Assembly (NCBI RefSeq): GCF_014650035.1 | Contig: NZ_BMUE01000005.1 | Location: 248,001 to 312,000 of the forward strand | Origin: Streptomyces lucensis JCM 4490 | GTDB taxonomy: Bacteria; Actinomycetota; Actinomycetes; Streptomycetales; Streptomycetaceae | DNA length: 64,000 nt | Direction: 5' to 3' | Shown here: positions 24,427 through 34,574 of the stretch, in pieces | How positions within the stretch are numbered: position 1 is the first letter of the stretch | Layout of the letters: every line of letters begins with the position of its first letter | The notes under the pieces: generated by a model | Database searches by the model: none | Told to the model about the DNA's origin: nothing | What the model saw: the letters and a program-made list of their open reading frames with translations, nothing else | Made by a program: the position numbers and the translations under genes

Positions 24427-24882
24427 ATGATTGCCGAGACCGTCTGTTCCGCCGTGTCCGTGGCGGGCCTGGGCATCGCGGTGGTCACGGCCTACCGCCG
24501 ACGTTTCCTGGCGGCCGCCCGTGTCGCGGCCTACTCGCTCGTGCCCATCGGCCTGGTCATGACGGGGATCGTCGGCTGGCTCGCCGACACCGCCTTCAGC
24601 CCCACCGCCTGGGCGGGCTTCGGGGTGCTCGGCGCGGCCTGGCTGCTGTTCGCGGGCACCCGTGCCGTGGAGCGCCGACGCGGTGGCGGCGACTCCGGTG
24701 CCGGCACCGGACGCGGAGCCGCCAGGCGCGCGGGGCGCGAGGCGGTGGCGCCCGCGGCCTCGGCGCCCTCCCTGGGCCAGGCAGGACGTGCCGCGGCCCG
24801 GCCGTCCGCGGCGCCCCGGGCCTCCGAGCCGGCCGAGGACTTCAGCGACATCGAGGCCATCCTCAAGAAGCACGGCATATGA
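24427..24882 (+). CDS. Membrane protein with charged tail
   Basis: A 151-aa protein with three to four hydrophobic helices in the first 75 residues (ETVCSAVSVAGLGIAVVTAY, AAYSLVPIGLVMTGIVGWLAD, WAGFGVLGAAWLLFAG). An Arg/Ala/Gly-rich linker follows, then a short conserved-looking C-terminus, EDFSDIEAILKKHGI. AGGAGG directly precedes the ATG. I recognise only a conserved actinobacterial hypothetical. The acidic tail may be a docking peptide. Confidence 0.75.
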   Translation: MIAETVCSAVSVAGLGIAVVTAYRRRFLAAARVAAYSLVPIGLVMTGIVGWLADTAFSPTAWAGFGVLGAAWLLFAGTRAVERRRGGGDSGAGTGRGAARRAGREAVAPAASAPSLGQAGRAAARPSAAPRASEPAEDFSDIEAILKKHGI

Positions 24883-25036
24883 CAGTCACACGAGTCACTG
24901 AAACGACACAGTGAGTCCCGGGGCGTCCGGAAACGATCACCAGCCGAACGAGAGATCACGGCAATCGGCGCAGTCCGCAAGATCCCCGAGTGTTGATCGC
25001 GTGCGGGGTGCCGCGTAGGTCATCATCGGCCGCGAG

Positions 25037-25189
25037 ATGCTGGACACGACACAGAGCGAGGCCGCGCCGCCGAAGGACGAGCCGCGCGGATGCCTCTTCG
25101 CCCTCTCCCAGCCACCGCTGATGATCTTCCTTGCGGTGATCGGGTGTCTGATCCTCATGGCTGCGCTGCACGACCTGCTGTTGCTGTGA
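25037..25189 (+). CDS. 50-aa single-pass membrane peptide
   Basis: A short reading frame: ATG, a Pro/Lys/Glu-rich cytoplasmic stretch (SEAAPPKDEPRG), then CLFALSQPPLMIFLAVIGCL and a second hydrophobic run ending HDLLLL. The ribosome site is weak. It resembles the small membrane proteins seen next to CGNR genes in Streptomyces genomes as I recall them, but I cannot verify this. It converges on the CGNR gene. Confidence 0.55.
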   Translation: MLDTTQSEAAPPKDEPRGCLFALSQPPLMIFLAVIGCLILMAALHDLLLL

Positions 25190-25244
25190 GCCGTACACGT
25201 CCGTCCCGGCGCCACCCGCCGGGACCGACGTCGCCGCGGACGTG

Positions 25245-25805
25245 TCAGCCAGTCGCTTCCTTGCGCCGCGCCCGGTACGCGGCGACGTGGAGCCGGTTGC
25301 CGCAGGTGCGGCTGTCGCAGTATCGGCGCGAACGGTTGCGGGACAGATCCACGAAGGCGCGTCGGCAGTCCGGTGCCTCGCACCGCCGCAGCCGTTCCTG
25401 CTCCCCGGCGACCACGAAGAAGGCGAGCGCCATTCCGCAGTCGGCGGCGAGGTGGTCGGCCACCGAGGCGCCGGGCGCGAAGTAGTGCACGTGCCAGTCG
25501 TAGCCGTCGTGGTCCGTCAGGCGCGGAGTGGTGCCCGCGGCGGCGACCAGTTCGTTGATCAGACCGGCGGCGGCCCGGGCGTCCGGTGCCGCGAAGATCC
25601 CCGCGAACTTGGCACGGACCTTGCGCACCGCCGAGAGGTCGAACTCGGACAGCACTCCGACGTCGCTCATTTTGTGGCTTCGCACGAAATCGGCGAGAGC
25701 CGGCACATCCAGCAGTCCGTCCACCGCCGCTTCGTCCTCCGGCGCGGAGTTCACCAGATCCACCACGGTGTCGAGGGCGCACCGGGTGTCGTGGGTGATC
25801 AGCAC
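25245..25805 (-). CDS. CGNR zinc-finger protein (ABATE-type regulator)
   Basis: A 186-aa protein. The C-terminus is a CGNR zinc finger: LRRCEAPDCRRAFVDLSRN, then RYCDSRTCGNRLHVAAYRAR, with Cys ligands in CxxxxC spacing. The N-terminal 130 residues match the stress-induced ABATE ligand-binding region. These proteins are thought to be transcription regulators. GGGAG lies 7 nt before the GTG used; the frame extends upstream without support. TACCAT just upstream on this strand is a possible -10. Confidence 0.85.
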   Translation of the reverse strand: MLITHDTRCALDTVVDLVNSAPEDEAAVDGLLDVPALADFVRSHKMSDVGVLSEFDLSAVRKVRAKFAGIFAAPDARAAAGLINELVAAAGTTPRLTDHDGYDWHVHYFAPGASVADHLAADCGMALAFFVVAGEQERLRRCEAPDCRRAFVDLSRNRSRRYCDSRTCGNRLHVAAYRARRKEATG

Positions 25806-26057
25806 GTTTCGCTCCCTGGCCTGGGGTCGGGCGGGCGCCCGCCGATGCTGGCCGATGGTAGCGCCGCCGACGCCGCACCGGGCCGTCGCAGCCGCAGGCC
25901 GACGTCCCGCCCGGCTGCGGCCGGTCATCACCCTCGCGGATCCGACGCCGCCCCGCGAACACGCACGGTGACGGCGCCGGTCCGGCCGTATGCGGTTGTC
26001 TTGGCCCGAGCCGTCTCCCCGAGTGGACGGCACCGGGCTGCTTGTGGGGGCCGCGGC

Positions 26058-26471
26058 CTAGCTCTCCGCCAGGATGTGCGAGAGCTCTTGATCGAGATCG
26101 AAATGCCGGTGCTCCGTGCCGGGCGGCACGGCGGCGTCGGTTCGCTTCAGGAAGGACTCGAGGGCCCGCGCCGGGGCCTCCAGCAGGGCCTCCCCCTCGG
26201 GGGAGCTGAGGGCGATGCACACGACGCCCTGACCATGGCTGCGGGACGGCCAGACGCGGACGTCGCCGGTTCCGGTGGGCCGATGAAGCCCCTCGGCGAG
26301 GAGGTCACGGGCGAACACCCACTCGACGGTCTCCTCGGCTCCGGTGTGGAAGGTGGCGTGCACGGCGTAGGGGTCGGCCGTGTCGTACCGCAGGCCTGCG
26401 GGGACAGGCAGGGAGGACTCGCTCGACACAACGAGGCGCAGGTGCAGCTCGCAGCTGACCGTGGTGTTCAT
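26058..26471 (-). CDS. ssgB: Sporulation septation protein SsgB
   Basis: A 137-aa SsgA-like protein, the exact length known for SsgB, with MNTTVSCELHLRLVVSSES, GLRYDTADPYAVHATFHTG and WVFARDLLAEGLHRPTGTGDV. In Streptomyces SsgB recruits FtsZ to future septum sites in aerial hyphae together with SsgA, so this gene marks a sporulating actinomycete. The ATG has only a weak upstream AAAGG. In S. coelicolor its transcription depends on sigma-H; I could not identify that promoter with certainty here. Confidence 0.95.
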   Translation of the reverse strand: MNTTVSCELHLRLVVSSESSLPVPAGLRYDTADPYAVHATFHTGAEETVEWVFARDLLAEGLHRPTGTGDVRVWPSRSHGQGVVCIALSSPEGEALLEAPARALESFLKRTDAAVPPGTEHRHFDLDQELSHILAES

Positions 26472-26552
26472 AAGCGCCAGGGCCTTTCGCTCAGTGTGCG
26501 CTCGGGGATTCGCACGTCGGCGAAATCGACATGCCACCTACGGTGCCGTTGT

Positions 26553-26570
26553 AAACCCCTCTGAGGGTTT
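26553..26570. promoter_or_regulatory. Inverted repeat between ssgB and the PGPGW gene
   Basis: AAACCCCTCTGAGGGTTT has perfect AAACCC/GGGTTT arms in a locally A/T-richer divergent promoter region about 80 nt from ssgB and 90 nt from the opposite gene. It is a candidate operator. Confidence 0.4.
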
Positions 26571-26648
26571 TGCGTGTGTTTACGTAACTCTTCCGGCCGA
26601 GAACTCGTACCAGATCTACGTCCATTCCGGTGACAGGATTCACTCCGG

Positions 26649-26654
26649 TAGGGT
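26649..26654 (+). promoter_or_regulatory. -10 of the PGPGW gene
   Basis: TAGGGT ends 8 nt before the ATG at 26663, compatible with a leaderless or near-leaderless transcript. Confidence 0.45.
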
Positions 26655-26662
26655 TTGTCTGT

Positions 26663-27127
26663 ATGAATACGGGGAGTGACCAGCAGGGCGATGTCGTCGC
26701 GGCGGCGGACGAGGTGAGGGTGGAAGGACCAGTGGGCGAGGACGGGGCCGGGCGCGGCCTCGGCTCCCGCGCGCCCGAATTCGTCAAGGCCCGCCGGGCC
26801 CTGCACCTGAGCTGGCAGGTCGGCGTCTTCGTGGTGGGTCTGGCGGTCGTCGCCGCCGGCATCGTCATGCTGCCACTGCCCGGACCCGGCTGGGTGGTGA
26901 TCTTCGGCGGCATGGCGATCTGGGCGACCGAGTTCGTCTGGGCGCAGCTGGTGCTCCGCTGGACCAAACGCAAGGTCACCGAGGCGGCCCAACGGGCCCT
27001 CGACCCGAAGGTGCGCCGGCGCAACATCGTCCTCACCGTGCTCGGACTGGTGATCATCGGTGCGGTGGCCGGGGTCTACCTGTGGAAGTTCGGCCTCGTC
27101 ATGCCATGGAAGATCAAGGATCAGTGA
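26663..27127 (+). CDS. TIGR02611/PGPGW-family membrane protein
   Basis: A 154-aa protein with an acidic N-terminal 45 residues and then three hydrophobic segments. The signature MLPLPGPGWVVIFGGMAIWATEF contains the PGPGW core. The terminal helix is IVLTVLGLVIIGAVAGVYLW. Actinobacterial members are of unknown function. It is divergent from ssgB and precedes tRNA-Val(CAC). Confidence 0.85.
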   Translation: MNTGSDQQGDVVAAADEVRVEGPVGEDGAGRGLGSRAPEFVKARRALHLSWQVGVFVVGLAVVAAGIVMLPLPGPGWVVIFGGMAIWATEFVWAQLVLRWTKRKVTEAAQRALDPKVRRRNIVLTVLGLVIIGAVAGVYLWKFGLVMPWKIKDQ

Positions 27128-27211
27128 CGCGCGACCGGAGTCCGGCCGCCCGGCGTCCGGGCTCCTGGTCACAGGCACCCCCTGACATGGGGTAATGTTC
27201 TTCCTGCGTCC

Positions 27212-27283
27212 GGGCGATTAGCTCAGTGGGAGAGCGCTTCGTTCACACCGAAGAGGTCACTGGTTCGAACCCAGTATCGCCCA
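27212..27283 (+). tRNA. tRNA-Val(CAC), copy 1
   Basis: A 72-nt cloverleaf with acceptor GGGCGAT/ATCGCCC, anticodon stem CTTCG/CGAAG, loop TTCACAC (anticodon CAC) and T-loop TTCGAAC. Confidence 0.95.
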
Positions 27284-27289
27284 CCCGGA

Positions 27290-27326
27290 CCGACGGCCCA
27301 CCTGCGAGAAGCAGGTGGGCCGTCGG
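27290..27326 (+). terminator. Terminator of tRNA-Val(CAC) copy 1
   Basis: A 16-bp perfect stem (CCGACGGCCCACCTGC and its complement) around GAGAA, starting 7 nt after the tRNA. Confidence 0.85.
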
Positions 27327-27730
27327 CGTGTCCGGCGCCTTCGCGCAGCGGGGCGAAGAGATCAACCGGACGATCGTGCCTTTCGGGAGAAGCGCCCGAA
27401 GCTCAAGGTCAAGACCGGCTCCGAGACCTATCGGCCGTACAGACGGAAGTTCCGACCCCGGGTGGCCGGCGGTAATTCCCCGGAGATTTTCCAAAACGCC
27501 GTCACATTCCGCCGGAAGTACGGAAGGCGGGGGAATTCCCGTAGGCCTCGGGTCCCGCGCACGGGCGGGAAATCTGAGCCCCGGTCAGAGGATGGGGGGA
27601 GCGCCGTCGCACGGGCGGCGGCGCTCGTCCCCGAAGTGTGGCCCGGGCCGCGGCCGGAACGCATGAGTACGCGTACTCAGATATATGCGGCACCTGTGCA
27701 CGCACCGGCCCGGCCGGGCAGACTCCGGCC
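27327..27730. other. Non-coding spacer of lower G+C
   Basis: About 400 nt with no coding frame I can support. It is noticeably richer in A and T than its neighbours and includes several AATTCC/GGAATT motifs near 27475 and 27535. A palindrome is annotated separately. Confidence 0.4.
27664..27679. promoter_or_regulatory. Perfect 16-bp palindrome, candidate operator
   Basis: TGAGTACGCGTACTCA is a perfect palindrome 52 nt before the SRPBCC gene start, a size and symmetry typical of operators for dimeric regulators such as TetR or GntR proteins. No regulator gene is adjacent. Confidence 0.5.
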
Positions 27731-28177
27731 ATGGACTGGAACCACTACCGCTTCCGCACCCTGTGGTCCGTGCCCGCGGCGCCGGCCGCCGTCTTCGCCG
27801 CGCTGGAGCGGCCCGAGACCTACCCGGGATGGTGGCCGCAGGTGCGCGCGGTGACCCGCCTCGACGGCGCGACCGGCGTCCTCACCATCCGTTCCGTCCT
27901 GCCCTACGACATCACCTTCGTCGCCCGCGAGACGCGCCGCGACCCGGCCGCCGGAGTTCTGGAGGCCACCTTGTCCGGAGACATCGAGGGCTCGGCGTGC
28001 TGGACGGTCACCCCCGGCGGCGCGGGAACCCTCGCCCGGTACGACCAGGACGTCGACGTGACGAAGCCCCTCCTCAGACGGCTGGCCGTACCGGGACGGC
28101 CGGTCTTCCGCGCCAACCACCGGCTGATGATGGCCGCCGGACGGCGGGGACTGGTGCGCCGCCTCCGAGCGGTTTGA
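27731..28177 (+). CDS. SRPBCC (polyketide cyclase/START-like) protein
   Basis: A 148-aa helix-grip-fold protein: FRTLWSVPAAPAAVFAALERPETYPGWWPQVRAV at the start is the typical SRPBCC entry, followed by alternating strands and a C-terminal helix with Arg-rich ending. Members bind hydrophobic ligands; the ligand is unknown. CAGACT ends 7 nt before the ATG. The gene is trapped between two copies of tRNA-Val(CAC). Confidence 0.8.
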   Translation: MDWNHYRFRTLWSVPAAPAAVFAALERPETYPGWWPQVRAVTRLDGATGVLTIRSVLPYDITFVARETRRDPAAGVLEATLSGDIEGSACWTVTPGGAGTLARYDQDVDVTKPLLRRLAVPGRPVFRANHRLMMAAGRRGLVRRLRAV

Positions 28178-28216
28178 ACGAACCGCGCTCAGACCTGTAT
28201 TGTTCAGTGCGTTCCC

Positions 28217-28288
28217 GGGCGATTAGCTCAGTGGGAGAGCGCTTCGTTCACACCGAAGAGGTCACTGGTTCGAACCCAGTATCGCCCA
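28217..28288 (+). tRNA. tRNA-Val(CAC), copy 2
   Basis: Identical to copy 1 over the 72-nt mature region, about 1.0 kb downstream of it, in the same direction. Anticodon CAC. Confidence 0.95.
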
Positions 28289-28294
28289 CCGGGA

Positions 28295-28324
28295 AAGGCC
28301 GGTCCGCAGCAGCGGACCGGCCTT
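28295..28324 (+). terminator. Terminator of tRNA-Val(CAC) copy 2
   Basis: AAGGCCGGTCCGC at 28295-28307 pairs perfectly with 28312-28324, loop AGCA, followed by CTTCTT. Confidence 0.88.
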
Positions 28325-28341
28325 CTTCATGCCGCCCGTGG

Positions 28342-29067
28342 TCAGGCCGCCGCGGGAAGCTCCGGCCGCAGGGGCCAGTCCGTGCTGACGATCTCCTCCG
28401 AGCCGCTGCGCGCGAACCACGCCTGGAGACCACGCGCTTGCGCCGCGTGCCAGTCGGTCTGCAGGGTGTGCAGCTCGGCGGGGGAGAGGCGCTCCAGGCG
28501 GGCCGCGAAGCGGCGGCCCACGGCGCGTACGACCTCCAGCGCGGCCAGCGCGTCGGCCGCCGCGTCGTGCGCGTCCTGGAGCGTCACGCCGTAGTGCCCG
28601 CACAGGTCGGTCAGCGTGCGCCGGCCCTTGCGGTAGCGGTCCAGTTGCTTGTCCAGCACCCGCGGATCCAGCACCCGCAGCGGCCGCGCCTCGAACCAGC
28701 GGTCCAGCGCGGACGCCCGGTGCCGGCGCAGCTCGCGGTCCAGCAGCGTCAGGTCGAACGGCGCGTTCATCACCACCAGCGGCCGGCCCATCGCCGCGTG
28801 CTCCGCGAGCTGCTCGGCTATCTCGTACATCACCGGCGCCGGCCAGCGGCCGTTGCGCTGCAGGTGCTCCTCCGTCAGCCCGTGCACCGCCGTCGCCGCC
28901 CCGGGCACCGGCACGCCCGGATTCACCAGCCACCGGGTGACCCGGGGCCTGGTGCCCGGCGCGTCCTGGACGACGACGGCGGCCGACACGATCCGGTCGG
29001 TCTCGACGTCCACGCCCGTCGTCTCCGTGTCGAAAGCGGCCAGCGGCCCCTCGTACCAGGTCGTCAT
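28342..29067 (-). CDS. DEDDh 3'-5' exonuclease (DnaQ/epsilon-like)
   Basis: A 241-aa RNase-T/DnaQ-type exonuclease. ExoI motif is LAAFDTETTGVDVETD, ExoII includes VVMNAPFDLTLLDREL, and ExoIII is DAHDAAADALAAL with the catalytic His. It may proofread or trim nucleic acids, perhaps as a free-standing epsilon-like subunit. GAGGAG precedes the ATG at 29067. The frame upstream is rejected because it lacks domain content. Confidence 0.88.
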   Translation of the reverse strand: MTTWYEGPLAAFDTETTGVDVETDRIVSAAVVVQDAPGTRPRVTRWLVNPGVPVPGAATAVHGLTEEHLQRNGRWPAPVMYEIAEQLAEHAAMGRPLVVMNAPFDLTLLDRELRRHRASALDRWFEARPLRVLDPRVLDKQLDRYRKGRRTLTDLCGHYGVTLQDAHDAAADALAALEVVRAVGRRFAARLERLSPAELHTLQTDWHAAQARGLQAWFARSGSEEIVSTDWPLRPELPAAA

Positions 29068-29235
29068 CACGCCCCAACTCCTCGCTCGCCCACGGCAGGT
29101 GACGTTCCGTCTTCTGCCCGTTTGGTGATACCCGGGCCGTTTGCGCGATACGCCGGGAGGAGACAACAGGAATACGGGTCTTTGCAGTTCAGCGACCCGG
29201 AACGGGGAAACCCCTGGCTTGGAAGGCTGTTGGTC

Positions 29236-29802
29236 ATGGCCATTGCGCAGCCCGAGCGGCGCGGGCTGCTGCCCGACCGGACGGGCCACCTCCGCGGCTC
29301 GCTCGCCACCACCGCCTGCATGGAGACACTGCAGGTCGGCTATCTGCACGCGGTCGCCGCCGCGGCCGGCTGCTCGCTCTCCCAGCCCTTCCCGGACAAC
29401 GGCATCGACTGGCACGTCAGCCACAGCGCGCCCGGACACACCGTCGACGACGAGGTCACCATCAAGGTGCAGCTGAAGTGCACCTACCAGATCGCGCCCA
29501 ACCCCCCGGGCCGAACCTTCTCCTTCACGCTCGACAACGACCACCTGCGCAAACTGGCCCGCACCCCCGTCTCGGTGCACAAGATCCTGGTCGTCATGCT
29601 CGTGCCGCGCTCACCGGACGACTGGCTGCGCGCCGGCCACGACCGGCTGGACCTCCGGCACTGCTGCTACTGGGTCAACCTCGCCGGCCACCCCCTCACC
29701 GGCCGGCACCGGACCACCGTGCGGATACCGACCTCGCGCATCTTCGACGACCGGGCGCTCTGCGAGATCATGACGCGGGTCGGGACGGGAGGCAGACCAT
29801 GA
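29236..29802 (+). CDS. DUF4365-domain protein (possible PD-(D/E)XK fold)
   Basis: A 188-aa protein. The segment NGIDWHVSH, then [12 protein letters not shown], shows an Asp followed by a Q-x-K motif, the layout of PD-(D/E)XK nuclease folds that DUF4365 proteins suggest. Strands [14 protein letters not shown] and CCYWVNLAG follow. Nuclease activity is only inferred. GGAAGG precedes the ATG. The gene overlaps the next one by 4 nt. Confidence 0.72.
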   Translation: MAIAQPERRGLLPDRTGHLRGSLATTACMETLQVGYLHAVAAAAGCSLSQPFPDNGIDWHVSHSAPGHTVDDEVTIKVQLKCTYQIAPNPPGRTFSFTLDNDHLRKLARTPVSVHKILVVMLVPRSPDDWLRAGHDRLDLRHCCYWVNLAGHPLTGRHRTTVRIPTSRIFDDRALCEIMTRVGTGGRP

Positions 29803-31037
29803 CAGAGCGCCCCCACGAGGAGCCGGTGCGGCAGGTCAGGCCCCACCCCGCCGGCACACCCTGGGACCGGCCCCCGCGGCCCGCCGACGTCGACCCCGCC
29901 GTACTCGGCGCCCTGCTGCACCGGCACGGCTGGCAGCGGCGCGGCGGAGCGGCGGGCCGCTACGGCCGCTGGACCCCGCCGGGACCGGGCGGCGGCGGGA
30001 CCAGCCTGCTCGTGCCCGTGAGCCGCGCCTTCCCGGACAGCGACGACCTGCTCGGCGACGCCCTCGGCGCCCTCGCCCGCAGCGACAGCCCCGCCGCGCG
30101 CGAGGTGCTGATCTCCCTCACCCTGCCCAGCGACGAGATCCGCTGGTGGCGGGACACGCCCAGCGGGCCGGCGGGAGCCGCGCCCTGGCCGGCCGACGAG
30201 CAACTGCGCGACGCCGCACGGCGGATGCTGCTCGCCGCCGCGCTCGCCACACGCGCGCGTGCCGGTTACCACGGCGCCCGCCACCGCGGCCCCGCCACCG
30301 CTCTGCTGCGGGACGTCCTCGTCGGCCCCGCCGCCGAAGGCCGCCCCCTCACCGCCTTCGCTCCCGTGCCGGGCGGCCGGCCGCTCGCCGTCCGCCTCCA
30401 CCAGGCCCTGCACGCCGCCCGAGAGGCCATCGACTACCGGCGGGCCACCGGCGGCATGGACGCCTTCGACGGCGCCGTCGGGGCCGGCGTCAGCCGCGAG
30501 CTGACCGAGGCCCTCACCGCCCTCGTGCGCGGCACCGAGGGCGCCCGCGTCGCCGTCGCCTGGGCTCCCGCGGCAGGTGTCCCCGAGGGATGCGCCGCCT
30601 CGGCCGAACCCGTCGAGTTCTCCCCCGGCGACCTGCCCGCCCTGCGCGAGGCCTCCGCCCGCTACCTGCGCGCGGAACCCTCCGTGCCGGTCCGCGTCAC
30701 CGGCGCCGTCGTCCGCATGCGCCGCTCCGGCCCCGGCGGCGAGGGCACCGTGCGCCTGCGGGTCCTCGCCGGCGCCGAGGTCCCGCACCTGAGGGTCACC
30801 CTCGGCGAGGAGGACTACCGCATCGCCGGCCACGCCCACCTCGTCGGGCTCCCGGTGCGCGTGCACGGCCGGCTGGAGCGCCGGGGCGGCTTCCGCCGGC
30901 TCACCGGGGCCTCCGGGGTGGTCCCCGTGCAGGTCGACGAGGGGGAGCGGGACCGGCTGCTGAAGTCCCTCCAGGAGGACCTCGACTACTTCGAGGAGGC
31001 CTGCGGGGAGGCGTACCGGGACGGGGACCGAAAGTAA
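29799..31037 (+). CDS. Unrecognised protein coupled to DUF4365
   Basis: A 412-aa protein I cannot assign. The N-terminal half has [20 protein letters not shown] and [17 protein letters not shown] and a long Ala/Leu/Arg helical region. The C-terminal third has alternating strands ([16 protein letters not shown], then [20 protein letters not shown]) that look like an OB-type barrel, and an acidic tail. No signal peptide or membrane segment is present. The ATG overlaps the upstream stop (ATGA), so the two products are probably made together. Confidence 0.65.
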   Translation: MTERPHEEPVRQVRPHPAGTPWDRPPRPADVDPAVLGALLHRHGWQRRGGAAGRYGRWTPPGPGGGGTSLLVPVSRAFPDSDDLLGDALGALARSDSPAAREVLISLTLPSDEIRWWRDTPSGPAGAAPWPADEQLRDAARRMLLAAALATRARAGYHGARHRGPATALLRDVLVGPAAEGRPLTAFAPVPGGRPLAVRLHQALHAAREAIDYRRATGGMDAFDGAVGAGVSRELTEALTALVRGTEGARVAVAWAPAAGVPEGCAASAEPVEFSPGDLPALREASARYLRAEPSVPVRVTGAVVRMRRSGPGGEGTVRLRVLAGAEVPHLRVTLGEEDYRIAGHAHLVGLPVRVHGRLERRGGFRRLTGASGVVPVQVDEGERDRLLKSLQEDLDYFEEACGEAYRDGDRK

Positions 31038-31066
31038 CCGTTTCGCGGTCGGCGCCGTCGGGTCGG

Positions 31067-31072
31067 TACGAT
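31067..31072 (+). promoter_or_regulatory. thrS: Putative -10 of thrS
   Basis: TACGAT lies 57 nt before the thrS start in the 92-nt gap after the preceding gene. Confidence 0.4.
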
Positions 31073-31129
31073 CGCCTGTGCGCGCGCTCCTGGTATGGCG
31101 CCGCCCCCACCTTCAGTCAGGAGAGACCG

Positions 31130-33106
<1,977 letters not shown>

Positions 33107-33120
33107 ACCGCCTGTGCCCG

Positions 33121-33152
33121 AGGGCCCCCGGGATCACCGTCCCGGGGGCCCT
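33121..33152 (+). terminator. Bidirectional terminator of thrS and the channel gene
   Basis: AGGGCCCCCGGGA at 33121-33133 pairs perfectly with 33140-33152. The right arm overlaps the 3' end of the convergent channel gene. Confidence 0.85.
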
Positions 33153-33796
33153 TCCCTGTCTCCCTCGCGGGAGAAGGTCTGCATCAGCCAGGACGAGAAC
33201 GAACCCGTCACCGCGCCGAGCAGGCCGAGCCCGCACGCCATCATCCCCGTGGCGATCACCCGGCCGAGGGTGGTGACCGGGGTGACGTCGCCGTAGCCGA
33301 CCGTGCTGAGGGTCGAGGCGGCCCACCACACGGCGTCCCCGAACGTCCGCATGGTGGCACCCGGCGCCCCGCGCTCCTGCTGGTAGGCCGCGAGGGCGCC
33401 GGAGAAACCGAGCAGCAGGGTGGACAGGCTCGCGTAGGCGATCACGCGTGCGTACAGGGACAGCCGGGGGTCCCCCTGCCGACGCTGCACGACGTCGTAC
33501 AGCGGGACGATCCGCAGGGGGCGCAGCAGCGGCAGGACGACCACCAGCGTGTGCAGCAAGTGTGTCGTGACGAACCGCAGGAAGCGCTGCCCGCCGAGCC
33601 GCCAGCGCACCAGGTAGTCGACGGCGAACACCAGCCACAGCGCGAGCATCGAGGCCAGGCACAGGCCCCGCCAGCCGGACGACAGGTTCACGGCCAGGAC
33701 ACGGGTGGCATAGGCGGCCGTGAAGACCAGCGACGCCACGAAGAGGGGGATCTCGGTGCGCTGCTCCCAGCGAGCCGCGGGGCTGTCGACGTCCAC
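33134..33796 (-). CDS. Potassium channel protein (TVGYGD filter)
   Basis: A 220-aa ion channel. STLSTVGYGDVTPVT is a canonical K+ selectivity filter preceded by a pore helix (FGDAVWWAA). Up to four helices precede it, the fourth region holding LLRPLRIVPLY, a reduced voltage-sensor-like segment with few positive charges, and one helix follows. It likely forms a tetrameric K+-selective pore. I chose the GTG at 33796; an in-frame ATG at 33877 would overlap the divergent HIT gene start. Confidence 0.85.
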   Translation of the reverse strand: MDVDSPAARWEQRTEIPLFVASLVFTAAYATRVLAVNLSSGWRGLCLASMLALWLVFAVDYLVRWRLGGQRFLRFVTTHLLHTLVVVLPLLRPLRIVPLYDVVQRRQGDPRLSLYARVIAYASLSTLLLGFSGALAAYQQERGAPGATMRTFGDAVWWAASTLSTVGYGDVTPVTTLGRVIATGMMACGLGLLGAVTGSFSSWLMQTFSREGDREGPPGR

Positions 33797-33862
33797 CGGC
33801 CCAGCTTGGCCGGTGGGGGCCGGCCCGGAGCCCCGGCGACACGCCGCGAACGGGCGAAGCCA

Positions 33863-33868
33863 TATGCT
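33863..33868 (+). promoter_or_regulatory. -10 of the leaderless HIT gene
   Basis: TATGCT ends 7 nt before the ATG with no ribosome site, consistent with leaderless initiation. Confidence 0.5.
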
Positions 33869-33875
33869 GCCTAGC

Positions 33876-34424
33876 ATGACGACTGAGCCGGAGCAGCAGA
33901 TCGGAGTGGGGACGCAGGACGCGTTCCAGCGCCTGTGGACGCCCCACCGGATGGCCTACATCCAGGGCGAGAACAAGCCGACCGGTCCGGGGGCCGAGGA
34001 CGGCTGTCCCTTCTGCTCGATCCCGGCCAAGTCCGACGAGGACGGCCTGGTCGTCCGCCGCGGCGAGCACGTGTACGCCGTTCTGAACCTCTACCCCTAC
34101 AACGGCGGGCACCTGATGACCGTGCCGTACCGGCACGTGGCCGACTACACCGACCTGACCGGGCCGGAGACCGCCGAGCTGGCCGAGCTGACCAAGCAGG
34201 CGATGACCGCCCTGCGCACCGCGTCCGGCGCGCACGGCTTCAACATCGGCATGAACCAGGGCACGGTGGCCGGTGCCGGCATCGCCGCCCACCTGCACCA
34301 GCACATCGTCCCGCGCTGGGGCGGCGACACGAACTTCATGCCGGTGGTCGGCCACACCAAGGTGCTGCCGCAGCTGCTGGCGGACACCCGCAAGATGCTG
34401 GCGGAGTCCTGGCCGACGGCCTGA
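33876..34424 (+). CDS. HIT-family nucleotide hydrolase/phosphorylase
   Basis: A 182-aa HIT protein. The catalytic triad motif is HLHQHIVPRW (H-x-H-x-H), preceded by NLYPYNGGHLMTVPYRHV. CPFCSIP near residue 45 with downstream His residues fits the zinc-bearing actinobacterial Ap4A phosphorylase-like subgroup. It cleaves or transfers nucleotidyl groups, possibly diadenosine tetraphosphate. In actinobacteria the gene commonly neighbours PIM synthesis genes, which are 5 kb downstream here, interrupted by two minus-strand genes. Confidence 0.88.
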   Translation: MTTEPEQQIGVGTQDAFQRLWTPHRMAYIQGENKPTGPGAEDGCPFCSIPAKSDEDGLVVRRGEHVYAVLNLYPYNGGHLMTVPYRHVADYTDLTGPETAELAELTKQAMTALRTASGAHGFNIGMNQGTVAGAGIAAHLHQHIVPRWGGDTNFMPVVGHTKVLPQLLADTRKMLAESWPTA

Positions 34425-34497
34425 CGGGGCACCGGGCCGGTACCGCCGGCCCCGTCCGGCGCTCGAGGACGCGGCCCGTCCAGGGCCGGAGCGGGGC

Positions 34498-34519
34498 TCC
34501 GGGGGCGCCGGCCCCCGGA
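34498..34519 (+). terminator. Terminator between HIT and membrane-protein genes
   Basis: TCCGGGGGC at 34498-34506 pairs perfectly with 34511-34519, loop GCCG, in the convergent gap. Confidence 0.75.
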
Positions 34520-34574
34520 CCCACCGCCACCGATCCGGCACCGGTCCCACCGCCCCCGCCGAACCGCCGGGGGC

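Noticed and set aside
27685..29235. Long upstream extension of the DUF4365 gene
   Set aside because: It runs through tRNA-Val and antisense to the exonuclease gene; the ATG at 29236 has a proper ribosome site.
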